A stretch of DNA of 64,000 nt, from NCBI RefSeq assembly GCF_014650895.1, contig NZ_BMVV01000023.1, positions 62,001 through 126,000 on the forward strand, read 5' to 3'. The DNA is from Streptomyces omiyaensis. Its GTDB lineage: Bacteria > Actinomycetota > Actinomycetes > Streptomycetales > Streptomycetaceae. The translations under genes and the position numbers were made by a program. The notes under the pieces were generated by a model. It was given only the letters and a program-made list of their open reading frames with translations. It searched no databases and was not told the origin of the DNA. Shown one piece after another: positions 42,760-51,509 of this stretch. Each line of letters opens with the position of its first letter. Within the stretch, counting starts at the first letter, position 1.

Positions 42760-44003
42760 GCACTGAGCGCCCGGGACGGGTGGCCGTCACCGGCATCGGG
42801 GTGGTCGCCCCCAACGGACTGTCCGCCGACGCGTACTGGAAGTCCGTGCGGGAAGGACTCGGCGTCCTGGACCGCGTCACCCGCGAGGGGTGCGAGGAGC
42901 TGCCGCTCAAGGTCGCGGGCGAGGTGCGCGGCTTCGAGGCCTCCGACCTGATCGAGGAGCGCTTCCTCGTCCAGACGGACCGGTTCAGCCACTACGCGAT
43001 GGCCGCCGCCCAGCACGCCCTCGACGACGCGGGCATCGCCCGCGACGTCCCGGAGGACCCGTTCTCGATCGGGGTCGTCACGGCGGCCGGATCCGGCGGC
43101 GGCGAGTTCGGCCAGCGCGAGCTCCAGAAGCTGTGGGGCCAGGGGTCCAGGTTCGTGGGCCCCTACCAGTCCATCGCCTGGTTCTACGCCGCGAGCACCG
43201 GCCAGATCTCCATCCGCAGCGGCTTCAAGGGACCCTGCGGGGTGGTCGCGAGCGACGAGGCGGGCGGCCTCGACGGCATCGCCCACGCCGCCCGCGCCGT
43301 CCGGCGCGGGACCGGCGCCGTGGTCGTCGGGGCGGCGGAGGCCCCCCTCGCCCCCTACTCGGTGGTGTGCCAGCTCGGATACCCGGAGCTCAGCACCGTC
43401 GAGGACCCCGACCGCGCCTACCGTCCCTTCACCGACGCGGCCTGCGGCTTCGTCCCCGCCGAGGGCGGCGCCATGCTCGTCGTGGAGGACGAGCAGCGCG
43501 CCCGGGACCGGGGAGCGGCCGTCCGGGCCTTCGTCGCCGGCCACGGCGCCACGTTCACCGGCGCGTCCCGGTGGCGGGAGTCCCGGGAGGGACTCGCCCG
43601 CGCCGTCCGCGTCGCCCTGGACGACGCCGGGTGCGCCCCCGAGGAGATCGACGTCGTCTTCGCCGACGCCCTGGGCGTGCCGGAGGCGGACCGCGCCGAG
43701 GCGCTGGCGATCGCCGACGCCCTCGGGGCGCACGCCGCCCGCGTGCCCGTCACGGCGCCCAAGACGGGCATCGGCCGCGCCTACTGCGGCGCGCCCGTCC
43801 TGGACACCGCCGCGGCGGTGCTCGCGATGGAGCACGGCGTGGTGCCCCCCACCCCCTACGTGTTCGACATCCGCCACGACCTCGATCTGGTGGTGTCCCG
43901 CGCTCGCCCCGCCGAGCTGCGCACGGCCCTGGTCCTCAGCCGGGGGCTCATGGGATCCAACGCGGCGCTGGTAGTGCGCCGCGGCGACGACTCCGCCCGG
44001 TAG
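42756..44003 (+). CDS. whiE-ORFIV: Type II PKS ketosynthase beta / chain length factor
   Basis: 415 aa. KS fold with the active-site region GPCGVVASDEAGGLDG: aligned on KS-alpha (STGCTSG), the cysteine position is Glu. The histidine positions are also changed (FADALGVPEADRAE, APKTGIGRAYCGA), as expected for a chain length factor, which primes by decarboxylation and sets chain length. It forms a heterodimer with KS-alpha and overlaps it by ATGA. Confidence 0.95.
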   Translation: MSTERPGRVAVTGIGVVAPNGLSADAYWKSVREGLGVLDRVTREGCEELPLKVAGEVRGFEASDLIEERFLVQTDRFSHYAMAAAQHALDDAGIARDVPEDPFSIGVVTAAGSGGGEFGQRELQKLWGQGSRFVGPYQSIAWFYAASTGQISIRSGFKGPCGVVASDEAGGLDGIAHAARAVRRGTGAVVVGAAEAPLAPYSVVCQLGYPELSTVEDPDRAYRPFTDAACGFVPAEGGAMLVVEDEQRARDRGAAVRAFVAGHGATFTGASRWRESREGLARAVRVALDDAGCAPEEIDVVFADALGVPEADRAEALAIADALGAHAARVPVTAPKTGIGRAYCGAPVLDTAAAVLAMEHGVVPPTPYVFDIRHDLDLVVSRARPAELRTALVLSRGLMGSNAALVVRRGDDSAR

Positions 44004-44027
44004 GACCGGGCGGGAAGGAGAGCACAG

Positions 44028-44288
44028 ATGATCACCACGGCACTGACCTTCGACGAACTCGCCGCGCTGATGAAGCAGGCGGCCGGAGTCACCGTCGACC
44101 CCCGGGAGCTGGAGAAGGCCCCGGACGCGCCGTTCGGCACCCTCGGCGTCGACTCCCTCGGCCTGCTGGGCATCGTCGGCGAGCTGGAGAACCGGTACGG
44201 CGTGGCGCTGCCCACCGACGCCGAGCGCAGCAAGTCGCCGGCCGAATTCCTCGGTCTCGTCAACGGCGTTCTCCAGAAGGGGGCGTGA
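44028..44288 (+). CDS. whiE-ORFV: Acyl carrier protein
   Basis: 86 aa. The phosphopantetheine serine is in LGVDSLGLLGIVGELE (Ser43). Acidic N-terminus and helix pattern are those of type II PKS ACPs. GGAAGGAG precedes the ATG by a short gap. It carries the growing polyketide between KS-alpha/beta and the cyclases. Confidence 0.95.
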   Translation: MITTALTFDELAALMKQAAGVTVDPRELEKAPDAPFGTLGVDSLGLLGIVGELENRYGVALPTDAERSKSPAEFLGLVNGVLQKGA

Positions 44289-44289
44289 C

Positions 44290-44769
44290 GTGTCCGGTCA
44301 CACCGACAACAGCATCACCATCGAGGCGCCGCTCGACCTCGTCTGGGACATCACCAACGACATCGAGAACTGGCCCGCCCTCTTCAGCGAGTACGCCTCC
44401 CTCGAGGTGCTCTCCAGGGAGGGCGACTCGACCACCTTCCGCCTGACCATGCACCCGGACGACAACGGGAAGGTCTGGAGCTGGGTGTCCGAGCGCACCG
44501 TCGACCGCGCCGGGCTGACCGTCCGCGCCCACCGCGTCGAGACCGGTCCCTTCGACCACATGGACATCCGGTGGGAGTACGAGGACACCCCGGCCGGCGT
44601 CCGCATGCGGTGGGTGCAGGACTTCGCGATGAAGCCCGAGGCCCCGGTCGACGACGCCTGGATGACCGACAACATCAACCGCAACTCCCGCACGCAGATG
44701 GCCCTCATCCGGGACCGCATCGAGCAGGTCGCCCGCGACCGCCGCAGCGCCCCGGTCCTGCCCGCCTGA
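44290..44769 (+). CDS. whiE-ORFVI: Polyketide aromatase/cyclase (SRPBCC fold)
   Basis: 159 aa, mono-domain aromatase/cyclase of the TcmN/WhiE-ORFVI type. ITIEAPLDLVWDITNDIENWPALFSEY opens the helix-grip fold, and DIRWEYEDTPAGVRMRWVQDF closes it. It directs first-ring cyclisation and aromatisation of the ACP-bound chain. GTG start 1 bp past the ACP stop. Confidence 0.93.
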   Translation: MSGHTDNSITIEAPLDLVWDITNDIENWPALFSEYASLEVLSREGDSTTFRLTMHPDDNGKVWSWVSERTVDRAGLTVRAHRVETGPFDHMDIRWEYEDTPAGVRMRWVQDFAMKPEAPVDDAWMTDNINRNSRTQMALIRDRIEQVARDRRSAPVLPA

Positions 44770-44809
44770 CCGGGCCCGGCAGCATCCCGCACCCCAGGAA
44801 GGACGCTCG

Positions 44810-45142
44810 ATGCACCACGCTCTGATCGTCGCCCGCATGGCGCCGGACTCGGCTCCCGCGATCGCCGACGTGTTCGCCGCCTCCGACCGCGGCGAACTGC
44901 CTCATCTGGTCGGCGTCGCCCGGCGTCGCCTGTTCCAGTTCGGCGACGTGTACCTGCACCTCATCGAGTCGGAACAGGACCCGGGGCCGGCCATCGCGCG
45001 CCTGACCGGCCACCCGGAGTTCCGGAGCGCCAGCGAGAAGCTGTCGGCGTACGTCAGCGCGTACGACCCGGAGACGTGGCGGAGCCCGAAGGACGCCATG
45101 GCGCAGTGCTTCTACCGCTGGGAGCGCGACGGGGGGTCCTGA
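44810..45142 (+). CDS. whiE-ORFVII: TcmI-family polyketide cyclase
   Basis: 110 aa ferredoxin-like cyclase. HHALIVARMAPDSAPAIADVFAASDRGELPHLVGVARRRLF and the FGDVYLHLIE strand match the TcmI/polyketide-synthesis cyclase family. It acts on later rings. CAGGAAGGACGC precedes the ATG. Last gene of the rightward operon; a strong terminator follows. Confidence 0.93.
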   Translation: MHHALIVARMAPDSAPAIADVFAASDRGELPHLVGVARRRLFQFGDVYLHLIESEQDPGPAIARLTGHPEFRSASEKLSAYVSAYDPETWRSPKDAMAQCFYRWERDGGS

Positions 45143-45160
45143 CCCCCGAGGCGCCGCACG

Positions 45161-45225
45161 CCGGCGGAAACCCGAGGCCGCCCGCCCCGCACGATGCGGG
45201 GCGGGCGGCCTCGGGTTTCCGCCGG
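45161..45225. terminator. Bidirectional terminator, 31-bp perfect stem
   Basis: Arms 45161-45191 and 45195-45225 are perfectly complementary over 31 bp with a 3-nt spacer CGA, between the convergent ORFVII and O-methyltransferase genes. It is the strongest hairpin in the window. A stem this long and perfect could also fold as a cruciform. Confidence 0.93.
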
Positions 45226-45233
45226 TTGTCCCG

Positions 45234-46283
45234 TCAGGCGGGAACGGTGCACTCGAAGGCGTGGAGGTACGCGTTGACGGGGCGGATCTCGCCGATGACG
45301 AGGCCGGCGTCCGTCAGCCGGTCGACCATGCTCCGCCGGGTGTGCTTGGCGCCGCCGACGTTGAGGAGCAGCAGGAGGTCCATCGCGGTCGTGAACTTCA
45401 TCGACGGCGTGTCGTCGACGAGGTTCTCGATCACGACGACCCGGGCGCCGGGACGCGCCGCCGCGCGGACGTTGGCGAGCGTCCTGCGGGTGCTGTCGTC
45501 GTCCCACTCCAGGATGTTCTTGATGACGTACACGTCGGCCCGGACCGGGAGGGACTCGCGGCAGTCGCCGGCGACGACGCGGACCCGGGAGGCGAGCGCG
45601 CCGCCGTCCCGCAGGCGCGGGTCGGCGTTCTCCACCACGCCGGGCAGGTCGAGCAGCGTGCCGTGCAGGGCGGGGTGCCGCTCCAGCAGGCTCGCCAGGA
45701 CGTGCCCCTGACCGCCCCCGATGTCGGCGACCGAGGAGGCGCCCGTCAGGTCGAGCAGCGCGGCGACGTCCTGGGCGGACTGCCGGCTCGACGTGGTCAT
45801 GGCGCGGTTGAACACGTACGCGGACTCGGGCGCCTGCTCGTTGAGGTACGTGAAGAACTCCTCCTCGTACACGTCCTCGAAGACGTTGCGCCCGGAGCGC
45901 ACCGCCTCGTCGAGCTTCGGCCACACGTTCCAGGTCCAGGGCTCCGTGCACCACAGGGCGATGTACCGCAGGCTGTGCGGGTCGTCCTCGCGCAGCAGCC
46001 GGGACATCTCCGTGTGGGAGAACGTGCCGTCGGGGTTCTCCGTGAAGACGCCCTGGCAGGACAGCGCGCGGAGCAGCCGGCGCAGCGTCCGCGGCTCGGT
46101 CCGTGCCGCGGCGGCCAGGTCCTCCGCGGTCGCGGGCGTGTCGCCCAGGGCGTCCGCCACGCCGAGGCGGACGGCGGCGCGGACGGCGGCGGCGCAGGCC
46201 GCCCCGAACACGAGCTCCCGCAGCCGCATGGACGGCGGAGGGGCGGGGTCGACGGTGGGGGGAACCGGATCAACAGTCGTCAT
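45234..46283 (-). CDS. SAM-dependent O-methyltransferase (dimerising, CrtF/DnrK type)
   Basis: 349 aa. An N-terminal winged-helix dimerisation domain (FGAACAAAVRAAVRLGVADALGDTPATAEDLAAAARTEPRTLRRLLRAL) is followed by the SAM motif VADIGGGQGHVLASLLE near 180 and the DVYVIKNILEWDDDS segment near 255. This family methylates phenolic hydroxyls of polyketides and other aromatics. It converges on the spore-pigment operon across the shared terminator, so it may methylate the pigment; S. coelicolor whiE has no such gene in its core set, which makes this inference. Confidence 0.9.
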   Translation of the reverse strand: MTTVDPVPPTVDPAPPPSMRLRELVFGAACAAAVRAAVRLGVADALGDTPATAEDLAAAARTEPRTLRRLLRALSCQGVFTENPDGTFSHTEMSRLLREDDPHSLRYIALWCTEPWTWNVWPKLDEAVRSGRNVFEDVYEEEFFTYLNEQAPESAYVFNRAMTTSSRQSAQDVAALLDLTGASSVADIGGGQGHVLASLLERHPALHGTLLDLPGVVENADPRLRDGGALASRVRVVAGDCRESLPVRADVYVIKNILEWDDDSTRRTLANVRAAARPGARVVVIENLVDDTPSMKFTTAMDLLLLLNVGGAKHTRRSMVDRLTDAGLVIGEIRPVNAYLHAFECTVPA

Positions 46284-46326
46284 CTGTCGCCTTCTCTTCG
46301 CTGAGGTCCTCTTCGCCGAGGCGCGA

Positions 46327-46372
46327 GGGGGGAGAGTGCGGGGAGGGGAGGGGCCGGGGGAGGGTGGGGGGG
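46327..46372 (+). repeat. G-rich tract with G-quadruplex potential
   Basis: On the + strand the tract contains six runs of three to six G separated by 1-7 nt, enough for several quadruplex registers. It lies between two leftward genes, so the G-rich strand is the template and the RNA would be C-rich. Confidence 0.7.
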
Positions 46373-46393
46373 ACACGGGCCAGGAGCGGGGCG

Positions 46394-47458
46394 TCAGCAC
46401 ATGCCCGCGGGCTCCGAGACCTCGCAGGTGTTGCCGCGGAAGGTGTTGCCCTTGCCGGTGTCCCGGTTGGCGAGGTCGGCCGAGCCGTTGCGGAGGACGA
46501 CGTTGTCGCGGATCTCGTTGCGCTCGTTGAGGGCGCCCACGAAGCTCTTGAAGAGCACGATGCCGCCCGACAGCGGCGAGGCGCCGACGTTGTCCACGAT
46601 CCTGTTCTCCGCGACCAGCGTCTCCTCGGCGCCGGTCAGGACGATGCCCGAGCCCTGGAGGAAGGGCAGTCGGGGCGTCTTGGGGCAGTGCTTGTTGTTG
46701 GCGTGGACGTGGTTCGCGCGCAGGGTCATCGCCCCGGCGCGCGGGGTGGACTCGTCGCCCACCACGAAGACCGCGGCGCAGTTCCCGGTGGCCTCGTTGC
46801 GCTCGACGGTCAGGTTGCGCAGGCGTCGCACGGTCAGGCCGATGCGGTTGCCGGACACGTGGTTGTGGCTGATGACCGTCCCCTCGGCGTCGACGGCACC
46901 CGACTCGGTGTCGGTGGTGTTGGAGACGAACAGCCCGGCGTCGGCGTTGTCCCGGGCGACGTTGTGCGTCAGGACGCTGCGGACGGACCGCTCCAGGGCG
47001 ATGCCCCAGTTGCCGTTCTCCTCGGCGGTGACGCGGTGGATCCTCAGCCGGTCGGTCCGGGAGGCCCACAGGCCGTTCTTGGCGAAGCCCCGGAGCTTCA
47101 GGGAGCGCACCGTGACGCCCTCCACGGGACGGTCGGCCGTGCCGGTCACGCAGAGGCCGTGACCGGCCAGGGCGCAGGTGTCCCCGGCTGCGGCCGTGCC
47201 GGGGACGAGGACGGTGGGGAGGACGGTCGAGCCGCGCAGGGTCAGGTTCGACGTGGTGATGCGGACGCTCTCGCGGTAGGTGCCCGGGGCGAGGACGACC
47301 GTGTCCCCGGGTCTCGCGGCGTCCACCGCTTTCTGGATCGATTCGCCTGGCTTCACCCGGTGCACCGTCCGATGGTCGGCCGTCGGGGCGGCGGCCCCCA
47401 TTCCCGAGACCACGAGGGTCACGGTGCATGCCAGGTAGGCGATCTGCCGTTTCGTCAT
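46394..47458 (-). CDS. Secreted right-handed parallel beta-helix protein
   Basis: 354 aa. A signal peptide (MTKRQIAYLACTVTLVVSGMGAAA) is followed by the opening IQKAVDAARPGDTVVLAPGTYRESVRITTSNLTLRG, typical of NosD/pectate-lyase-like helices, and then repeated rungs (VTVRSLKLRGFAKNGLWAS, NVARDNADAGLFVSN, HVSGNRIGLTV, NEATGNCAAVFVV, NRIVDNVGASPLSGG). Cysteine pairs are conserved-looking. It should bind or cleave an extracellular polysaccharide, but no lyase catalytic residues are assignable. No strong ribosome site is visible before the ATG. Confidence 0.85.
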   Translation of the reverse strand: MTKRQIAYLACTVTLVVSGMGAAAPTADHRTVHRVKPGESIQKAVDAARPGDTVVLAPGTYRESVRITTSNLTLRGSTVLPTVLVPGTAAAGDTCALAGHGLCVTGTADRPVEGVTVRSLKLRGFAKNGLWASRTDRLRIHRVTAEENGNWGIALERSVRSVLTHNVARDNADAGLFVSNTTDTESGAVDAEGTVISHNHVSGNRIGLTVRRLRNLTVERNEATGNCAAVFVVGDESTPRAGAMTLRANHVHANNKHCPKTPRLPFLQGSGIVLTGAEETLVAENRIVDNVGASPLSGGIVLFKSFVGALNERNEIRDNVVLRNGSADLANRDTGKGNTFRGNTCEVSEPAGMC

Positions 47459-47643
47459 ACGGCGAAGCTATGAGCGGGTCATCGGGCCCGCCACCGCTGA
47501 TCCTCCAGGCGGACCTAGGCATACGCCCCTGCGACCCACGCGCCCGGCGTGGCGCGCGGATGCCGGGGGAGGACGCCGCTCCTGCGTGGATCATGGGGCC
47601 GCCGGGGGCGTCACCCGGCGCGGTGGTCGGCGAAGGGGTTCGG

Positions 47644-49197
47644 ATGCGTCGGTGGTGGCCTCTGACGGCGATCTGCCTCGGCACCTTCATGCTCCTGCTC
47701 GACGTCACGATCGTGACCGTGGCGCTGCCCGCCGTGGCCGCGGACCTCGGCACCGACCTCTCCGACGTGGAGTGGGTCGTCGACGTCTACGCGCTGGCCC
47801 TGGCGTCCCTGCTGCTCGGGGTCGGATCCCGCGCCGACCGGATCGGCCGCAGGAAGGTGTACCTCGCCGGACTGGCGGTCTTCACCGCGGCGTCGGCGGT
47901 CTGCGGGCTGGCGCCGGACGCGGGCGTGCTGATCGGCGCCAGGGCGGTGCAGGGGGCGGGCGCCGCCGGCATGTTCGGCACGACGATCGCGCTGCTCGGC
48001 ACGCACTACCGGGGCCGGGAGCGGGGGATCGCCTTCGCCGTGTGGGGCGCCACCAACTCGGTCGCCGCGGCGGCCGGACCGATGGCCGGCGGACTCCTCA
48101 CCCAGTACCTGGACTGGCGCTGGATCTTCTTCGTCAACCTGCCGGTCTGCCTGGCCGCCGTCGTGACGACCCTGCGCTCGGTCCGCGAGACCGAGGTCCC
48201 GCGCCGGGACGGGCGGCGGGCGGACGTCCTCGGCGTCGTGGCCTTCACGGTGGCGAGCGGATCCCTCACCTTCGGACTGGTCCGGGCCCACTCGGACGGG
48301 TGGGCGACCCCGCTCACCCTCGGCCTCTTCGCGGTGGCGGGCATCGCCCTCGTCCTCTTCGTCCTGGCCGAGACGCGGCACCGGGAGCCCGTGCTCGACC
48401 TGTCGCTGTTCCGCAGCCCCTCGTTCACCGGCATCATGACCGGCGCCCTGTGCCTGCAGGGCGCCGCCTTCGCCCACCTGCTGTACGAGTCGCTCTGGAT
48501 GCAGTCCGTGCTGGGGTACGAACCCGTCGAGGCGGGCCTGTACCTCCTGCCCCTGTGCGCCTCCGCGTTCGCCGCCTCGGCGCTCGCGGGCCGCTTCGGC
48601 CCCTGGCCTCCCCGGGTGTCCGTCGGGGGCGGGCTGGCGCTCGTCGCCCTGGGCTCCGTCATGCAGGCCGGCCTCGACGCGGGCTCCACGGGCGGGAGCC
48701 TCGTGGCGGGACTCGTCGTCTCCGGGGTGGGGGTGGGGCTCGTGACGCCGAGCCTCGCGGCGGCGGCCCTGGCCACGGTGCCGCCGGAGCGCGCAGGCAT
48801 GGTGGGCGGCGCGGTCAACACCTTCCGCCAGCTGGGCTTCGCCCTGGGGGTCGCGGTCTTCGGCCTGATCTTCCAGTCGCGCGTCGAGCGGGCGCTCACG
48901 GCCGACGGCGGCGTCCCGGACCCGCACGGCACGGCCGCCGCCCTGAGCGGCGGACAGGCCCGGTCGATCGTCGCCGGCCTGCCGGAGGGCGACCGCGCCG
49001 GCATGACGGACCTGGTGCGCGAGGCGTTCGCCTCCGGCCTGAACGCCGTGCTGCTGGTGGCGGCCGCGCTGGGAGCGGTGGCCTCCCTGCTGGTCGTCGC
49101 GACGGTACGCCTCCCCGCGGGCGGCCCCGAGCGGGGGAGGGCCGGGGCGGGCGCGAGCCCCCGCGACGGGGAGCCGCGCGCGGACGCCGCCCTGTAG
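47644..49197 (+). CDS. MFS drug exporter, 14-TM DHA2 (EmrB/QacA) family
   Basis: 517 aa, about 14 membrane helices. Motif C-like and family signatures are LLLDVTIVTVALPAVAADL near 17, the loop motif SRADRIGRRKVYLAG near 63, and WRWIFFVNLPVCL near 155. It is expected to export a small hydrophobic compound with proton antiport. The ATG at 47644 follows GAAGGGG; the frame is open upstream but the protein family starts here. It is divergent from the beta-helix gene and could export the pigment intermediate or an unrelated drug. Confidence 0.9.
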   Translation: MRRWWPLTAICLGTFMLLLDVTIVTVALPAVAADLGTDLSDVEWVVDVYALALASLLLGVGSRADRIGRRKVYLAGLAVFTAASAVCGLAPDAGVLIGARAVQGAGAAGMFGTTIALLGTHYRGRERGIAFAVWGATNSVAAAAGPMAGGLLTQYLDWRWIFFVNLPVCLAAVVTTLRSVRETEVPRRDGRRADVLGVVAFTVASGSLTFGLVRAHSDGWATPLTLGLFAVAGIALVLFVLAETRHREPVLDLSLFRSPSFTGIMTGALCLQGAAFAHLLYESLWMQSVLGYEPVEAGLYLLPLCASAFAASALAGRFGPWPPRVSVGGGLALVALGSVMQAGLDAGSTGGSLVAGLVVSGVGVGLVTPSLAAAALATVPPERAGMVGGAVNTFRQLGFALGVAVFGLIFQSRVERALTADGGVPDPHGTAAALSGGQARSIVAGLPEGDRAGMTDLVREAFASGLNAVLLVAAALGAVASLLVVATVRLPAGGPERGRAGAGASPRDGEPRADAAL

Positions 49198-49217
49198 GCC
49201 GTGCCCTCCGGCCCGTG

Positions 49218-49258
49218 CCGGACCGTGCCGGGCCCGCCGCGGGCCGGGCACGGTCCGG
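49218..49258 (+). terminator. Terminator after the MFS gene
   Basis: A 12-bp stem plus, after one G-G mismatch, six further pairs and a 3-nt loop, starting 20 bp past the stop codon. Confidence 0.75.
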
Positions 49259-49364
49259 AGCGCGGCGGCCGCCCCGAGACCCGCGGGGCGGCCCGGACGC
49301 GGGCCGCCGGGGCCGGAATCCCGGCGACCGCCGGGAGGGACGTCAGCGGCCGCCGGTGCGGGTC

Positions 49365-49679
49365 TCAGCGGGCTCGCACCCCGAGCAGGGAGCGGGCGAC
49401 GGTCTCGGGTGTCTGGTTCCGTTCCCGGGCGAGGGTGAGCAGGGCGCGGGAGGCGAGTTCGTTGACGCCGAAGCTGAGCTGGCCGGGGGAGACCCAGGTG
49501 GAGGCCTCCTCCATCCGCTCCTGGTCGTCCTCCGCGCAGGCGGCCACGTAGACCGCGGCCGCCTCGAAGAGGTTGTGGCCCTGCCGGCCGACAGGGGCCG
49601 GGGGCGGGGCGGACCCGCTTCCGGACGCGCGTCGGGCGGAGGGGAGGAGTTTGCGCATGCGTTCCGCTATCCGTGTCAC
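49365..49679 (-). CDS. Small conserved-looking hypothetical protein
   Basis: 104 aa from a GTG (MTRIAERMRKLLPSARR). A basic N-terminus and short Pro/Ser-rich stretch precede a helical domain: NLFEAAAVYVAACAEDDQERMEEAS and GVNELASRALLTLARERNQTPETVARSLL. The ordered amphipathic pattern favours a real gene. An ATG seven codons in is an alternative start. No family recognised. Confidence 0.65.
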   Translation of the reverse strand: MTRIAERMRKLLPSARRASGSGSAPPPAPVGRQGHNLFEAAAVYVAACAEDDQERMEEASTWVSPGQLSFGVNELASRALLTLARERNQTPETVARSLLGVRAR

Positions 49680-49860
49680 AGCAGGCCGCCTTTCCCCGGG
49701 CGCGACGGCCCGGCACTTCCACGGTAGAAGGCGAAGTGCCGTGACAGAAGAGGGCGTTGGGGGCCGGGACGGAGCAGGGGCGGAGGCCGTTCGCCGGGGC
49801 CGGCCGCCGGTGCCGCCGACGCGCTCTCCGCCTCCGCCTCCCGGGACGCCGGCGCGCCCG

Positions 49861-50469
49861 TCAGCCCTCCCGTACGGCCAGGGCGAGGAAGCGGGCGTCC
49901 TCGTCCACGTACGCGTCGAGCCGCCAGCCCGCCTCGGCGAGGACCGGACGCAGCCGGGGCTCGGCCCGCAGGTCGTCCGGGGTGATCCGCCGGCCGTGCC
50001 GGGCGGCGAGCGCGGCGCGTCCGAGGGGGTGGAAGAGCGCGAGCCGGCCGCCCGGACGGACCACCCGGGCCAGTTCGCGCAGGCCGGCGACGGGATCGGC
50101 GAGGTGGGAGACGAGTCCCGCGCCGAAGACCGCGTCGAGTCCGCCGTCCCGCAGCGGCAGCCGGCCGACGTCGGCGAGGAGCAGGACCCCGGCGCCCCGG
50201 GGGCCGCTGCGTCCGGCCCGCACCGCCTCGGCCAGCATCTCGGGGGTGAGGTCGGCGCCGATCACGGTCCCCTCGGGTCCGACGGCGGTACGCAGCGGGG
50301 GCAGTGCCCGGCCGGTGCCGCAGCCGGCGTCGAGCACGGCGTCGCCGGGGCGCAGGCCCAGCTCGGCGACGGCGGCGGCGTAGGCGGGCCCGTCGTCGGG
50401 GAAACGGCTGTCCCAGTCGGCCGCGCGGGTGGCGAAGAACGCTCGGACATCTGTGGGGTCATCGCTCAT
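49861..50469 (-). CDS. Class I SAM-dependent methyltransferase
   Basis: 202 aa. SAM motif AVLDAGCGTGRALPPL near 43, strand-2 motif GTVIGADLTPEMLAEA near 65, and RELARVVRPGGRLALFHPLG near 132, as in UbiE/Methyltransf_11 proteins. The ATG at 50469 starts MSDDPTDVRAFF. Substrate unknown; no operon partner. Confidence 0.88.
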   Translation of the reverse strand: MSDDPTDVRAFFATRAADWDSRFPDDGPAYAAAVAELGLRPGDAVLDAGCGTGRALPPLRTAVGPEGTVIGADLTPEMLAEAVRAGRSGPRGAGVLLLADVGRLPLRDGGLDAVFGAGLVSHLADPVAGLRELARVVRPGGRLALFHPLGRAALAARHGRRITPDDLRAEPRLRPVLAEAGWRLDAYVDEDARFLALAVREG

Positions 50470-50619
50470 GCGCTCATGATCGCCCACTCGTGGGGGTGAG
50501 CGTTCTGTGGGCACGTTCGAGCGTCGTCCGATCGATCCGGTACTTCTCTCCGTCATATTCCAGCAGCTTTCGAAATGCGCCCCCGGTGCGCCCCCACGTG
50601 CGCCTACCGTCCCCGAGTC

Positions 50620-51456
50620 ATGGGACACCTGGACCACGCCACCTTCGGCTGGCTGATACCTGTGCTGTCGTACGCGATGGCCTGCATCGGCGCCGCCCTC
50701 GGGCTGCGCTGCACCGTACGCGCGCTCGACGCGACCGGCCGTTCGCGGCGGAACTGGCTGCTCACCGCCGCCTCCGCGATCGGCACCGGCATCTGGACCA
50801 TGCACTTCGTGGCCATGCTCGGCTTCGGCGTCACCGGCACCGACATCCGCTACGACGTGCCGCTCACCCTCCTCAGCCTCGTCATCGCGATGGGCGTCGT
50901 CGGCGTCGGCGTCTTCGCCGTCGGCTACGGACGCGACCGCATGCGATCACTTCTGATCGGCGGACTGACCACCGGGGTCGGCGTCGCCAGCATGCACTAC
51001 ATGGGGATGGCGGCCCTCCGCCTCCACGGCACCGTGCACTACGACCCGCTGCTCGTCGCCCTCTCCGTCCTCATCGCCGTCGTCGCCGCCACCGCGGCCC
51101 TCTGGGCGGCCCTCCACATCCACGCCCCGGTCGCGGTCGCGCTCGCCTCCCTCGTCATGGGCGCGGCCGTCAGCAGCATGCACTACACGGGGATGCTCGC
51201 GGTGGGCGTCGAGGTCACTCCCTCCTCGGCGGAGCTCCCCGGCGCCACGGTCATGCAGTTCATCTTCCCGCTCGCCGTCGGCCTCGGCTCCTACCTCTTC
51301 ATCACCTCCGCCTTCGTGGCGCTCTCCCCGACGGCCGAGGAACGGGCCGCCTATGCCTCGGCCGAACGCCTCACCGAACCCGACGAGCGCGCCGTCGACG
51401 TGGCACCGCCCGGCTTCCGCGCCGCCCGGGAAGCGCTCCGCGCCCCCACCCCCTGA
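50620..51456 (+). CDS. MHYT-domain integral membrane sensor
   Basis: 278 aa, seven hydrophobic helices. The repeated MHYT signature is present three times: WTMHFVAML near 65, SMHYMGMAA near 126 and SMHYTGMLA near 187. MHYT proteins are proposed to bind copper and sense O2, CO or NO, usually ahead of GGDEF/EAL or kinase domains; here there is no output domain, only a short charged C-terminal tail. It lies 199 bp upstream of the conservon 3 kinase on the same strand, so it may feed signals to it. The start is the ATG at 50620. Confidence 0.88.
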   Translation: MGHLDHATFGWLIPVLSYAMACIGAALGLRCTVRALDATGRSRRNWLLTAASAIGTGIWTMHFVAMLGFGVTGTDIRYDVPLTLLSLVIAMGVVGVGVFAVGYGRDRMRSLLIGGLTTGVGVASMHYMGMAALRLHGTVHYDPLLVALSVLIAVVAATAALWAALHIHAPVAVALASLVMGAAVSSMHYTGMLAVGVEVTPSSAELPGATVMQFIFPLAVGLGSYLFITSAFVALSPTAEERAAYASAERLTEPDERAVDVAPPGFRAAREALRAPTP

Positions 51457-51509
51457 CACCCCCACCCCCCGACACCCCCATCCCCTGACGCCGCTCCGTC
51501 CGGCGCCCT

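Noticed and set aside
46394..49197. Beta-helix and MFS genes as part of the spore-pigment cluster
   Set aside because: They are beyond the cluster terminator, and neither belongs to known whiE sets; the link is left open for the methyltransferase only.
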